From an uncultured Muribaculaceae bacterium (GTDB taxonomy: Bacteria > Bacteroidota > Bacteroidia > Bacteroidales > Muribaculaceae), in contig CAJTZS010000036.1 in assembly GCA_910584055.1 (NCBI GenBank), positions 1-42,281 of the forward strand: DNA of 42,281 nucleotides. The letters are read 5' to 3'. The translations under genes and the position numbers were made by a program. The notes beneath the pieces are model-generated. The model was not told the DNA's origin. It worked only from the letters and a program-made list of their open reading frames with translations, and searched no databases. Shown here one piece after another: positions 33,902 to 42,281 of the stretch. Within the stretch, counting starts at the first letter, position 1, and each line of letters starts with the position of its first letter.

Positions 33902-34462
33902 ATGAAATTCATAAACTTAAAACAGTTCCGACAAGACAGGAGTCTTAGTCAGAAAGAGCTGGTGGCTATCACCGGCTTACCACAAAGTACGGTATCTTAT
34001 ATTGAAAATGGATACCAGGAAATACGAGAGAACCAACTGGAAGTGTTGAAGAAGGCATTTCCGGATGCCGATTTCGCCCGATATATCTATATGAGTGCCT
34101 CATATCCGTATCTGACGAATGCAAGACAGCATGACATAGAAGCAAACAGAAAGTTCCGGGGGGATTGGTCAAGACCGACTCCATTGGATAAAATAGAAGG
34201 GATGGACATCCTTATGCAGATGGGTCGCGCTTCAGTATCGTTTGATGGCGATATTGTTCTTGACCGTAATGACGGCACATTTCTGAATCTCGGCTACTAT
34301 GTAATCGAGCCGGATTTGTTCGGGGATAGAGACCTGATAGACCATCTGACCGAAAAAGAATGGTTCAATGATGAACTCTACGAGGACTTCAAGAGATGCT
34401 ATCTCATCGCTTGTCGTCTTGTGGGCAAACGCCCTGTAAAGCAAATAAAGATGGACTATTAA
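33902..34462 (+). CDS. XRE-family regulator
   Basis: 186 aa. N-terminal Cro/C1 HTH (FRQDRSLSQKELVAITGLPQ, then STVSYIENG, residues 8-60); the C-terminal 120 residues are acidic and unrecognised (DRDLIDHLTEKEWFNDELYE). It is the last gene of the rightward replication module and ends with a terminator hairpin. Confidence 0.75.
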   Translation: MKFINLKQFRQDRSLSQKELVAITGLPQSTVSYIENGYQEIRENQLEVLKKAFPDADFARYIYMSASYPYLTNARQHDIEANRKFRGDWSRPTPLDKIEGMDILMQMGRASVSFDGDIVLDRNDGTFLNLGYYVIEPDLFGDRDLIDHLTEKEWFNDELYEDFKRCYLIACRLVGKRPVKQIKMDY

Positions 34463-34492
34463 CAGCGACAATGATTTGCTTCAAAAACGAGG

Positions 34493-34524
34493 GACAGCGG
34501 GAGATCGTGAGATTTCTCGCTGTC
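34493..34524 (+). terminator. Hairpin after the XRE gene
   Basis: GACAGCG pairs with CGCTGTC, extended by GAGA/TCTC. No clear T-tract. Confidence 0.55.
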
Positions 34525-34584
34525 AACTTTAGAAAAAGGGCATGAAATTAAGATTGAGATAGCGGATATGTGAAATAAATAATG

Positions 34585-34592
34585 TAACTTTG
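34585..34592 (+). promoter_or_regulatory. -7 promoter element of the ATPase gene
   Basis: TAACTTTG matches TAnnTTTG, 52 bp before the ATG at 34644. The transcript would start just before the repeat at 34601. Confidence 0.5.
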
Positions 34593-34600
34593 CGAATAGA

Positions 34601-34627
34601 AACCGTGGTTGCGGAAACGGCGGTTGT
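34601..34627. repeat. 5' copy of the AACCGTGGTTG repeat
   Basis: AACCGTGGTTGCGGAAACGG plus the next 7 bp is an imperfect inverse of the hairpin at 36022-36048. It lies in the leader of the ATPase gene. Confidence 0.55.
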
Positions 34628-34643
34628 TATTTTAGACAAGCAT

Positions 34644-35963
34644 ATGAAATTCTTTGACCGAAAAGAGGAAATCGCCACTCTGCGTAAGATTAGGAATAAT
34701 GCAGAGAATAATGCCCAGTTCACCGTTCTTACAGGACGCCGCAGGATTGGCAAGACATCACTTGTCCTGAAAGCATACGAGGACAAGCCATTTCTCTATT
34801 TTTTTGTCGGCAGAAAAGCTGAAAGCCTGTTATGTGAGGAATTCCGAAATGAAGTCGAAGAGAAGTTAGGCGTGAAATTAGGTGGTACGCCGTCAGGATT
34901 CGCCGAGTTGTTTGATTATCTGATGCAGTTGTCAAAGCAACAGAGTTTCACACTGTTTATCGACGAATTTCAGAATTTTGTGCGCGTAAATCCGGCAGTT
35001 TTCAGCGATATACAGAAAATTTGGGATCTCAATCATTCAGAATCACGAATCAACCTTATTGTATGCGGCTCTGTCTATTCAATGATGACAAAGATATTCC
35101 GTGACAAGAAGGAGCCACTGTATAACCGGCAGCACCGCTTCATGACTATCCATGCGTTCAAGCCGTCGGTGCTGAAAGAGATACTCGATGTTTACCATCC
35201 GGATTATACAAAAGAGGATCTTCTCGCTTTATATACTTTTACAGGTGGTGTCGCAAAGTATGTGGAGCTGCTGATTGATGACAATGCCATGACACTTGAC
35301 GCAATGGTTGAGAGCATGATAAGTTCGGATTCGATATTCATTAACGAGGGGCGCTCTATACTTATTGAGGAATTTGGAAAGGATTATGATATATACTTTT
35401 CAATATTGTCAGCAATAGCGTCAGGCAAGACGCGCCGCAGTGAAATAGAATCAATTATCGGAAAGCCCATCGGCGGATATCTGACCCGGCTCGAGGATGA
35501 TTACGGAATCATAGTAAAACAGATTCCTGTAGGAGCAAAAGCCTTGAGCAAGAACGCGGTGTATATCATCAACGATAATTTCTTTACTTTTTGGTTCCGG
35601 TTTATTTTCAAATATACGCATATTCTCGAAATCGGAGGATACAAACAGTTGCGTGCATTGATAAAAAGGGATTACCCGACATTTTCGGGGCTTATTCTTG
35701 AAAGATATTTCAGAGAAAAGGCGATCGAGAGCGAAAAATACACGCTAATCGGAAGATGGTGGGACCGAAAAGGAGAAAACGAGATAGATATGGTCGCCGC
35801 CAATGAGTTCGACAAGACAGTGGAAATCTATGAGATAAAGCGAAACCGAAAGAATATAGATTTTACTGATTTGGAAGAAAAAGTGAAAACTATGCTCACT
35901 GCCGTTCATCTTTTCAATGGCTACGATATTGAAACAAAAGGACTTGATATGCAAGATATGTAG
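34644..35963 (+). CDS. ATPase with C-terminal DUF234 nuclease-like domain
   Basis: 439 aa of the archaeal-ATPase/DUF234 family. Walker A is at 31-39 (GRRRIGKTS), Walker B in FTLFIDEFQNF, and sensor/arginine region in VCGSVYSMM. The C-terminal end has NEIDMVA and VEIYEIKRN, the D...ExK residues of a PD-(D/E)XK nuclease fold. Family members are many per genome in Bacteroidales, with unknown function; some are considered toxin/defence. The ATG at 34644 (MKFFDRKEE) is preferred to 34590. It is bracketed by related repeats. Confidence 0.85.
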   Translation: MKFFDRKEEIATLRKIRNNAENNAQFTVLTGRRRIGKTSLVLKAYEDKPFLYFFVGRKAESLLCEEFRNEVEEKLGVKLGGTPSGFAELFDYLMQLSKQQSFTLFIDEFQNFVRVNPAVFSDIQKIWDLNHSESRINLIVCGSVYSMMTKIFRDKKEPLYNRQHRFMTIHAFKPSVLKEILDVYHPDYTKEDLLALYTFTGGVAKYVELLIDDNAMTLDAMVESMISSDSIFINEGRSILIEEFGKDYDIYFSILSAIASGKTRRSEIESIIGKPIGGYLTRLEDDYGIIVKQIPVGAKALSKNAVYIINDNFFTFWFRFIFKYTHILEIGGYKQLRALIKRDYPTFSGLILERYFREKAIESEKYTLIGRWWDRKGENEIDMVAANEFDKTVEIYEIKRNRKNIDFTDLEEKVKTMLTAVHLFNGYDIETKGLDMQDM

Positions 35964-36021
35964 GTAGAAAAGATACTCTTGTCATTATGATACAATAGGG
36001 AATAAGTCTTTTCTTAAACAG

Positions 36022-36048
36022 CAACCACGGTTTTCGCAACCGTGGTTG
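36022..36048 (+). terminator. Terminator hairpin, 3' copy of the AACCGTGGTTG repeat
   Basis: CAACCACGGTT-TTCGC-AACCGTGGTTG, a perfect 11-bp stem, followed by TTGTTTA. It ends the ATPase transcript. Its first arm is also complementary to the gene's own leader. Confidence 0.75.
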
Positions 36049-36065
36049 TTGTTTACTAAGGAGGG

Positions 36066-36629
36066 TCACACCTCTTGAAACTCGTGCAGATATATGTATG
36101 CGTCGGGATGTTCTTCAGACCAAGCGGAGTTCAGACCCTCGATGTCCTCGCAGGTTATGATATTGGTGTCCGTGATTTTCTCGATATAGCGGAACGCATC
36201 ATCAATTTTCTTGAAATACTCGTGAAAGTATTCCTCTTTGGGAGTGCAGATGTCAACGTAATAGTTATCCGAGAACCAACCTTTCTCAGGGTGGTCTCTT
36301 TTAAGATAGACCTCACACCCCGACTCTTCGCCGATAAAGTACGCGGCAAGAGAGTCATACTTGGAGCAGATGAAATCCCATGCCTCGTATATAGGGTCCC
36401 ATGCGCTTTCAAGACTGAAACTGATACAGTCTTCCTCTCTTTCCAATTCATCCCACCATCCCCTTACATATAGATTTTCGGGGATTTTCTCGTTGAGGGC
36501 TTCAACAATATGTCCGACCCAGTTACCATTTTCTTTTTCTTTCTCCAGTCGGCTCATAAGTTCATAGAGAGCGTCAAGTTCAGATGCTTCGCCTGTGATG
36601 CGGTAAGTGCTGTTACAGAGATTTGCCAT
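36066..36629 (-). CDS. YubB/Api92-like protein
   Basis: 187 aa. MANLCNSTYRITGEASELDA is the typical opening of Api92/YubB-like ferredoxin-fold proteins found on plasmids and conjugative elements. No catalytic motif is visible, and the function is not known. It is on the minus strand, against the flanking element genes. Confidence 0.6.
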   Translation of the reverse strand: MANLCNSTYRITGEASELDALYELMSRLEKEKENGNWVGHIVEALNEKIPENLYVRGWWDELEREEDCISFSLESAWDPIYEAWDFICSKYDSLAAYFIGEESGCEVYLKRDHPEKGWFSDNYYVDICTPKEEYFHEYFKKIDDAFRYIEKITDTNIITCEDIEGLNSAWSEEHPDAYIYLHEFQEV

Positions 36630-37063
36630 AATATTTGCAGTTTAAGTTGTTTTTATCCCTCCCATTGTCAACCTTTCGGTTCATCGGGAGGTCGGTCTTT
36701 CCGATTTTCAGGCATATCAAGGGAGGCGAAAGCGGACAATAAGACAAATTCACGGCGCAGCAGTGACCGGCGGTCTCGATTTGGCATTTGTTCCGGCCTC
36801 CAACTTTGCCGCAGAAAACGGATGTCCGGCATCACAGTGAAAGATGAAAGACATAATTGGATCCATTGTCATTCCGGTGACGGTGGATTTTGCATTATAA
36901 AGGGGCCGAAACACTGTGAGAGTGCCGAAAATCGGTGCCGATTTTGTGATTTTCAAAAAGAGAATTAAATAAAAGGCTGTGAATCAGAGAATAATTCCAA
37001 TTCAGCAAAAGAAGCATTTACTTTGCTGCACAATTTGAAAAACGAACTTATAAAACCGATCAC
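36630..37063. other. Intergenic region before the tra operon
   Basis: No gene supported in 434 bp. It contains an exact AAAATCGG-TG-CCGATTTT hairpin (36928-36945) and probably the tra promoter, but I see no convincing TAnnTTTG; the nearest is the imperfect TTACTTTG at 37018-37025. Confidence 0.4.
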
Positions 37064-37558
37064 ATGAGCGCATTTGGAATATTCGCACTGATTCTGACAA
37101 CCGCCTATATCATCTATTTTTCAGTGGTGATAATACGCGATGTCACAACGAGCCGGAAGTCGGCGGAGGAAAACTCCGGAGCCGAAACTTTCGACACAGC
37201 CTTTGCCGGGGAGCAATCCGTGGAAGTCACGGAGACGGAAACCGGTTTTTCTGTCGGCGACAACAGTGTCAACGCCGTACCGGTAGCGGTTATAGAAGAC
37301 CCCTTACCGGATTCTTTTATTTCGGAGTCGGATAAAGATGTTCAGGCTCTTGCTCTAAACGATAAATTTGCTGCAGAGACACAGGATATCGAGCTGAGTC
37401 TGACTTATGAAAAGAAGTTCACCGATGATGAATATCATGAAATGTTACAGGGAAACAGCGGACAGATTGACAATGAAGGATGTCTGATCACGCGAATCCC
37501 GGCCGAGGAATCTGCAAAGACCCAAGCCGAGGATGCGCCTGCAGTTGACGAGTATTAA
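37064..37558 (+). CDS. Tra-operon membrane-anchored protein
   Basis: 164 aa. One N-terminal membrane helix (IFALILTTAYIIYFSVVII) is followed by a long acidic soluble tail. No family recognised. It overlaps the next tra gene by 26 bp, which ties it to the conjugation operon. Confidence 0.55.
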   Translation: MSAFGIFALILTTAYIIYFSVVIIRDVTTSRKSAEENSGAETFDTAFAGEQSVEVTETETGFSVGDNSVNAVPVAVIEDPLPDSFISESDKDVQALALNDKFAAETQDIELSLTYEKKFTDDEYHEMLQGNSGQIDNEGCLITRIPAEESAKTQAEDAPAVDEY

Positions 37559-37883
37559 GCGGTGGATTCCGCAGAGCCTTGTCGCACTCGCCCTGTTATG
37601 TGCCGAGACTGCGGCTGCCAAATGCGGTGGTGTAGATTACAGCTGGGGAGCAGATGCGCTTGCAAGACAGCATGACTTCGTGGTGACGATGATGCTCTAT
37701 GTACTATACCTTATCTATGCGATAGCCTCTATTGTAGTCATCTATTCAGCACTCCAGATATACATAAAGATGAACTCCGGCGAGGACGGAGTAAGGAAAG
37801 AAATCATGATGGTTGTCGGGGCGTGTCTGTTCCTGATAGGCGCGTCAACGGTCTTCCCGGCTTTCTTCGGATACAGGATATAG
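37533..37883 (+). CDS. traE: TraE-like (DUF4134) protein, first copy
   Basis: 116 aa. Signal-like N-terminus, two membrane helices, and the family shape YLIYAIASIVVIYSALQIYI followed by VVGACLFLIGAS. DUF4134 proteins are VirB2/VirB3-region components of Bacteroidetes transfer channels. The ATG follows a GAGG box and overlaps the preceding gene. Confidence 0.75.
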   Translation: MRLQLTSIKRWIPQSLVALALLCAETAAAKCGGVDYSWGADALARQHDFVVTMMLYVLYLIYAIASIVVIYSALQIYIKMNSGEDGVRKEIMMVVGACLFLIGASTVFPAFFGYRI

Positions 37884-37958
37884 TTTCCATAATCAACAAT
37901 ATACACAAAACCAATCATTTAATTTCAAAACCAAACAAACCAAAATTCACCAGATTTT

Positions 37959-38318
37959 ATGATTAAAAAAATCGCAAACAAACTCAAAGGCTTCTTCGGA
38001 AGCGAGCGCGTGCAGATGTTCTGCATGATGATGATTGTCGGCTCCGTGGCCGTGTTCGCCCAGAACGCCGCCGGCAACTACGAGGCGGGCACCACCGCGC
38101 TTACCACAGTCACGGAGGAAATCGCCAAGTATGTTCCCATCGTCGTCAAGCTCTGCTACGCCATCGCCGGCGTTGTCGCCATCGTAGGCGCTATCAGCGT
38201 CTATATCAAGATGAACAACGAGGAGCAGGATGTCAAGAAGTCGATCATGATGATTGTCGGTGCCTGCATCTTCCTCGTGGCCGCAGCCCAGGCTCTGCCT
38301 CTTTTCTTCGGTGTGTGA
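37959..38318 (+). CDS. traE: TraE-like (DUF4134) protein, second copy
   Basis: 119 aa. The DUF4134 signature is clear: LCYAIAGVVAIVGAISVYIK, followed by MIVGACIFLVAAAQALP. Signal-like N-terminus (MFCMMMIVGSVAVFAQN). It is a diverged duplicate of the gene just upstream. Predicted subunit of the conjugation channel or pilus. Confidence 0.85.
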   Translation: MIKKIANKLKGFFGSERVQMFCMMMIVGSVAVFAQNAAGNYEAGTTALTTVTEEIAKYVPIVVKLCYAIAGVVAIVGAISVYIKMNNEEQDVKKSIMMIVGACIFLVAAAQALPLFFGV

Positions 38319-38321
38319 CCC

Positions 38322-38621
38322 GTGGCGAATACCGGCGAAGAAAACTATCCGTCCTATCCCATGTTCAAGGGGCTTCAACGGCCTCTTGAACTGATGGGAC
38401 TGCAGGGCCGCTACATCTACTGGGCGGCAGCCGCAGCCGGTGGCGCGATTGTGGGATTCATCGTCATGTATATCGTCATCGGTTTCGTGGCGGGGCTGAT
38501 AACCCTCGTAGCTGCAATCGCGGTAGGAGCCGCCCTTATAATGCTCAAGCAGCGCAAGGGCCTCCATTCCAAAAACAACGACAAGGGAGTGTTCGTCTAT
38601 TGCCGTTCCAGAAGTCTATAA
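38322..38621 (+). CDS. traF: TraF-like (DUF4133) protein
   Basis: 99 aa, GTG start. YPMFKGLQRPLELMGLQGRY is the DUF4133 opening; two membrane helices follow (GGAIVGFIVMYIVIGFVAGL region). VirB3-like component of the transfer apparatus. It follows traE by 3 bp. Confidence 0.85.
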   Translation: MANTGEENYPSYPMFKGLQRPLELMGLQGRYIYWAAAAAGGAIVGFIVMYIVIGFVAGLITLVAAIAVGAALIMLKQRKGLHSKNNDKGVFVYCRSRSL

Positions 38622-38674
38622 ACCAATCATTAAAGCAACTCTTAACCAAAATTCAAACCAACTCATTCCGAAAG

Positions 38675-40129
38675 ATGTCAATCCGATATTCATATATGAT
38701 AGGTGTCGCCCTGATATGTGCTTCTTGTGGCAGATCAGATGAAAAGCGTCCCTCGCTGGAACAGACCAGAGCTGCCATTGAGGTACGGGATGCCTGGCGT
38801 GATGAACTGAAGCCGGTGGAAATCACTGCTTCGGGAGCAATCACGGGAGCTGACAGAATCGGGGTGAGACTGACTTCTGACGGCAAAACGGACTTCCATT
38901 CGTTTGTAGGACCGCCCGATTGTTTCAAACCGGAACAGCCCTCGCTGATGGCCGACACCGCCTCGGTGGTCAGTGCCTGCTGGCCGCTGTCTTCCTCCGA
39001 CACCTTGTCGCTGACCGCACCCTTCTCGGACAGAATCTTCGGATACGAGGCCGAAAGGACGGTCGGTGCCAGGCTGTCTTTGCAAATGAAATTCCAGAGT
39101 TCGATGGCCCTGCTGCGGTTCTGTTTTGAGAGCGACAATCTCTCCGATGTCCTTGAATCGCTGACACTCAAAGGAGAATACGTTGCAACTCACGGAAAAT
39201 ATATCCCTTACAATGGAAAATGGATTGAAAAGTCAGGCGAAGGAATGCCTGTGGGGATTGATGCTGACTGTCTGGCTAACAGCGGTCGCAGTCATGATTT
39301 TTACCTTATCCCTTGCGACGCTGCTTCGGACATTGTCCTGTCGGCTATGGTCAACGGCAAGGAATATCTTCTCAAGACTAAAATCCCGCCACTGTCCGCA
39401 GGGAGCATGACTCAGATAAATCTCAAAACGGACAAAACCGGACAGCTTCTGCCAAAATCCTCGTGGGTTGACAATCAGTATAAAAGAGATCTTCGCAAAG
39501 TCGCAGTTGTCGATACCGTCAAGACCGGTCATTATCTTCGGAAAGACGGACTTGTGGTGGCAAAACGTGACACCATGACTATCGCTGTCGTATTCCAGAC
39601 GGACGGCAGACACGGCAAAGCCGTTGCCATAGAGGATGTTCCCGGCACATTCTGTTTCGGTGACAAGAACCTTACAAGCGGTATAATCTTCGGAACCATT
39701 GACGGACAACGTAACGAAGGCATCATCAATGATTCGTCTTCATCTGAAGAAGAACGGCTCATATATAAGCCTGAAATCCCATACTCCGAAAACACGGCTT
39801 TCGGGCATAAGGATGGTGCGGAGCTGACTTCTCGACTGCTCAATAAAAAGAGAGGGAAAGAAGACGGAACCATGCTGGCCGAAATCGAGAAGTATCATTG
39901 CAGCTACATACCGACTGTGGCAGAGATGGCTCAGATGTTCTTTCTGTTCCAGCCATACGCCCATTCGCATCTCCCGGAACTGATTGAGCCTTTCAACGGC
40001 GAGTATCTGACCTGTTCCGAATCCTCCGGCCATAACTATTACGGCATAGAAATGGGTAAAGGAATAGTAATGTCCAACTACTCAAAACAATATGCCAAAC
40101 TCAAACTAAGACTTTTCTATTTATTCTGA
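38675..40129 (+). CDS. Fimbrillin-like lipoprotein in the tra operon
   Basis: 484 aa. Signal with a lipobox-like end (YMIGVALICASCGR), so probably lipid-anchored. The N-terminal half ends in LSAGSMTQINLKTDKTGQ, like the fimbrillin families; the C-terminal part has YIPTVAEMAQMFFLF and EYLTCSESSGHNYYG, like a DUF1566-type lectin-like domain. It lies between traF and traG, 2 bp before traG. This position is unusual; it may be a surface adhesin that helps mating contact. The ATG at 38675 is chosen over 38600, which overlaps traF. Confidence 0.65.
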   Translation: MSIRYSYMIGVALICASCGRSDEKRPSLEQTRAAIEVRDAWRDELKPVEITASGAITGADRIGVRLTSDGKTDFHSFVGPPDCFKPEQPSLMADTASVVSACWPLSSSDTLSLTAPFSDRIFGYEAERTVGARLSLQMKFQSSMALLRFCFESDNLSDVLESLTLKGEYVATHGKYIPYNGKWIEKSGEGMPVGIDADCLANSGRSHDFYLIPCDAASDIVLSAMVNGKEYLLKTKIPPLSAGSMTQINLKTDKTGQLLPKSSWVDNQYKRDLRKVAVVDTVKTGHYLRKDGLVVAKRDTMTIAVVFQTDGRHGKAVAIEDVPGTFCFGDKNLTSGIIFGTIDGQRNEGIINDSSSSEEERLIYKPEIPYSENTAFGHKDGAELTSRLLNKKRGKEDGTMLAEIEKYHCSYIPTVAEMAQMFFLFQPYAHSHLPELIEPFNGEYLTCSESSGHNYYGIEMGKGIVMSNYSKQYAKLKLRLFYLF

Positions 40130-40131
40130 CT

Positions 40132-42234
40132 ATGACCCTATACGTCATCATAATCTGTCTGGCGATATGCCTCGGTATGGCTATTTCCGTATGGGCCTTC
40201 GGCACCGGCGGGAAACGCAGCCGTATCTTTCATGACATCTATTTCACTATCGAGGAAACGGATGGCATAGGAGTGGTATATACCAAGACCGGCGAAGTCT
40301 CGGCTATCCTGAAAATGGAGAACCCCGTGGCGAAGTTCGGCGGCAACATCGATGCCTATTATGAATATACCAAACTGTTCGCAGCCATCTGTGCGACACT
40401 CGGCGAAGACTATGCCATTCACAAACAGGACATCTTCACCCGTAAGGGTTTTGCCGACGAGGACGGTGAGAACCGCGAGTTCCTTTCAAGCTCCTATTTC
40501 GAGTATTTCAAAGGACGCCGCTATACCGACTCTTTCACTTACCTGACAATCACGCAGGAGTGCAAGAAGAGCCGCCTGTTCAGCTACGACAGCAAGAAAT
40601 GGCGCGACTTCCTTGTGAAAATCCGCAAGGTTGCCGACCAGTTGCGCGATGCCGGCATAAAGACGCAGTTCCTCAATAAGACAGAGGCTTCCGATGTCGT
40701 TGACCGCTTTTTCGCTATGGACTTCGCCAACAAACGCATCTCCTTCAGTACATTCAGGGCTGACGAGGAAAGCGTCGGCATGGGCGATAGGAACTGCAAG
40801 ATTTACTCGCTTGTGGATGTGGATTGCATCAACCTCCCGACGCAGATCCGTCCGTTCACAAAGATTGAGGTCAACAACACCTCTCTGCCGGTTGACCTGA
40901 TGTCTGTGCTTGACTCCATTCCGGAAATCGAATCGGTGGTGTATAACCAGATGATATTCATGCCGGCACAGAAGCGAGAGCTTTCCATTCTCGACAAGAA
41001 ACGTAACCGTCATGCCTCCGTACCCAATCCGGGCAACCTGATTGCGGTTGAAGATATTGAAAAGGTGCAGGAAGTCATTGCCCGCGAGAACAAGCAGCTT
41101 GTCTATGCCCATTTCAATATTATGGTGACCTGCAGGAAAGGTGTTGACCTCCAGAAGCCTACCAACCATCTTGAAAACGTGTTCGGGCGTCTCGGCATCC
41201 ATATTTCCCGGAAGAGCTACAATCAGTTGGAGCTGTTTGTAAACTCCTTCCCCGGCAACTGTTTCAAGATGAATCCGGAGTATGACCGCTTCCTCACCAT
41301 ATCTGACGCCGCCATGTGTCTGATGTATAAGGAGCACGCCCAGCACTCCGAGGACACACCTTTGAAAATATACTACACCGACCGTCAGGGTGTTCCCGTC
41401 GCCATCGACATATCCGGCAAGGAGGGAGCCAACAAGCTGACTGACAACTCAAACTTCTTCTGCTTGGGGCCTTCGGGCAGCGGAAAGTCGTTCCACATGA
41501 ACAGCGTTGTGCGCCAGCTCCACGAACAGAACACCGATGTCGTGATGGTGGATACCGGTAACTCATACGAGGGTCTGTGCGAATATCTCGGCGGCAAGTA
41601 TATCTCATATACGGAGGAAAAGCCAATCACCATGAACCCGTTCAAAATCAACCGGAACGAGTACAACATTGAGAAGATTGACTTTCTCAAGAACCTTGTC
41701 CTCCTGATATGGAAAGGGTCTGATGCAAAAATTCCTGAGATTGAGTTCCGTATCGTGGAACAGATTATCATCGACTATTACGATGCCTACTTCAACGGGT
41801 TTACAAAGTACACCGATGAACAGCGCGAGGTGCTGTTGAAAAACCTGTTTGCATCTGCCAGCCGCAAGAACACCAATATGTCCCCGAAAGATGTGGACGA
41901 GATGGTGCGCAAGCAGATTGAGGTACAGGAGAAACGCCGCGCGGCTCTCAAAGTAACGGAACTGAGCTTCAACTCGTTCTTCGATTATTCCTTTGACCGT
42001 CTGGAACAGATATGCACCGAGAACGACATCACGACTATCAGTTACTCCACCTATTCCACGATGCTCCAGCCATTCTATAAAGGCGGCGCATACGAGAAAA
42101 TTCTCAACGAGAATGTTGATTCCACTCTCTTTGACGAGACATTCATTGTATTCGAGGTGGACGCCATCAAGGAGAACAAAAAACTGTTCCCCATCGTGAC
42201 ACTGATTATCATGGATGTGTTCCTCCAGCAATAG
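40132..42234 (+). pseudogene. traG: TraG (VirB4-like) conjugation ATPase, truncated
   Basis: 700 codons of the Bacteroidetes TraG/VirB4 ATPase that powers conjugation. Walker A is LGPSGSGKS at about 445-453. Family proteins are longer and continue with a Walker B block (EEAW-type) after DVFLQ; here the frame ends DVFLQQ-stop. The missing C-terminus includes the Walker B glutamate, so ATPase activity should be lost. The break is 47 bp from the window end, where foreign-looking sequence begins. Antisense frames across it are shadows. Confidence 0.85.
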
Positions 42235-42281
42235 TTCGTTAAAAATTTGATTATAGGCTAAGCTGCATCTGTCGCCAAGCC
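42235..42281. other. Sequence unlike traG, possible insertion end
   Basis: The last 47 bp no longer encode traG. They may be one end of an insertion sequence that broke the gene. I could not identify it. Confidence 0.3.

Noticed and set aside
36510..36968. 152-codon forward frame before the tra operon
   Set aside because: Overlaps the YubB-like gene and shows no recognisable protein pattern.
37947..38567. 206-codon antisense frame over traE and traF
   Set aside because: Shadow of two well-supported tra genes; composition rich in His and Asp typical of antisense frames.
40486..42231. Long open frames antisense to traG (up to 286 codons)
   Set aside because: They lie opposite a clear conserved gene, lack family features and follow from its codon use.

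Overview
The window looks like a chromosomal stretch of a gut-type Bacteroidales bacterium (Bacteroides/Muribaculaceae-like) that carries mobile and defence islands. Support comes from an ECF sigma/FecR pair with a DUF4974-like tail, SusC/FimA-era protein families, the Bacteroidetes -7 promoter element TAnnTTTG in front of many genes, and a CTnDOT-type transfer operon (TraE/TraF/TraG). I saw no tRNA, rRNA or CRISPR array.

Region 1 (1-11.0 kb) is mostly ordinary chromosome: FecR and its sigma factor, lrgAB, bioB, a PepSY-like secreted protein, a PerR-rubrerythrin peroxide-defence pair with a PerR-box-like operator, a broken outer-membrane barrel gene, and an OmpR-type two-component system divergent from an outer-membrane receptor. 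Two direct repeats 22 bp apart sit upstream of the receptor promoter.

Region 2 (11.0-17.5 kb) is an accessory toxin-rich strip: an unrecognised 337-aa protein, a Fic protein with Gln in place of the catalytic His, a HipA C-terminal remnant, a RhuM-family gene with a small VbhA-like partner, and a SIR2-domain protein.

Region 3 (about 15.4-25.1 kb, visibly AT-richer) is the most interesting. It is a leftward operon with an XRE regulator, dndC (frameshifted), dndD, a dndE-HerA ATPase fusion, a four-helix membrane protein, dndB (DGQHR motif, frameshifted), a caspase/CHAT-like peptidase and SIR2. This looks like a phosphorothioation-type DNA modification system with built-in candidate effectors (NAD-cleaving SIR2 and a protease). 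dndFGH and dndA are absent. Single-base losses in A-runs split both dndB and dndC.

Region 4 (25.3-42.3 kb) is an integrative/mobilizable element: a mobilization block (MobC, MOB-P relaxase, coiled-coil/TM protein), a chimeric ORF fusing an integrase N-terminus to the tail of a DnaC-like ATPase, a triple-HTH protein, a possible invertible promoter, a rightward replication module (HTH proteins, DnaD-like initiator, two DnaC-like ATPases, XRE protein), an ATPase/DUF234 gene bracketed by related repeats, and a tra operon (two TraE, TraF, a fimbrillin-like lipoprotein, TraG). TraG stops early, before its Walker B region, 47 bp from the window end. The integrase and traG damage suggest the element is now decayed or composite.
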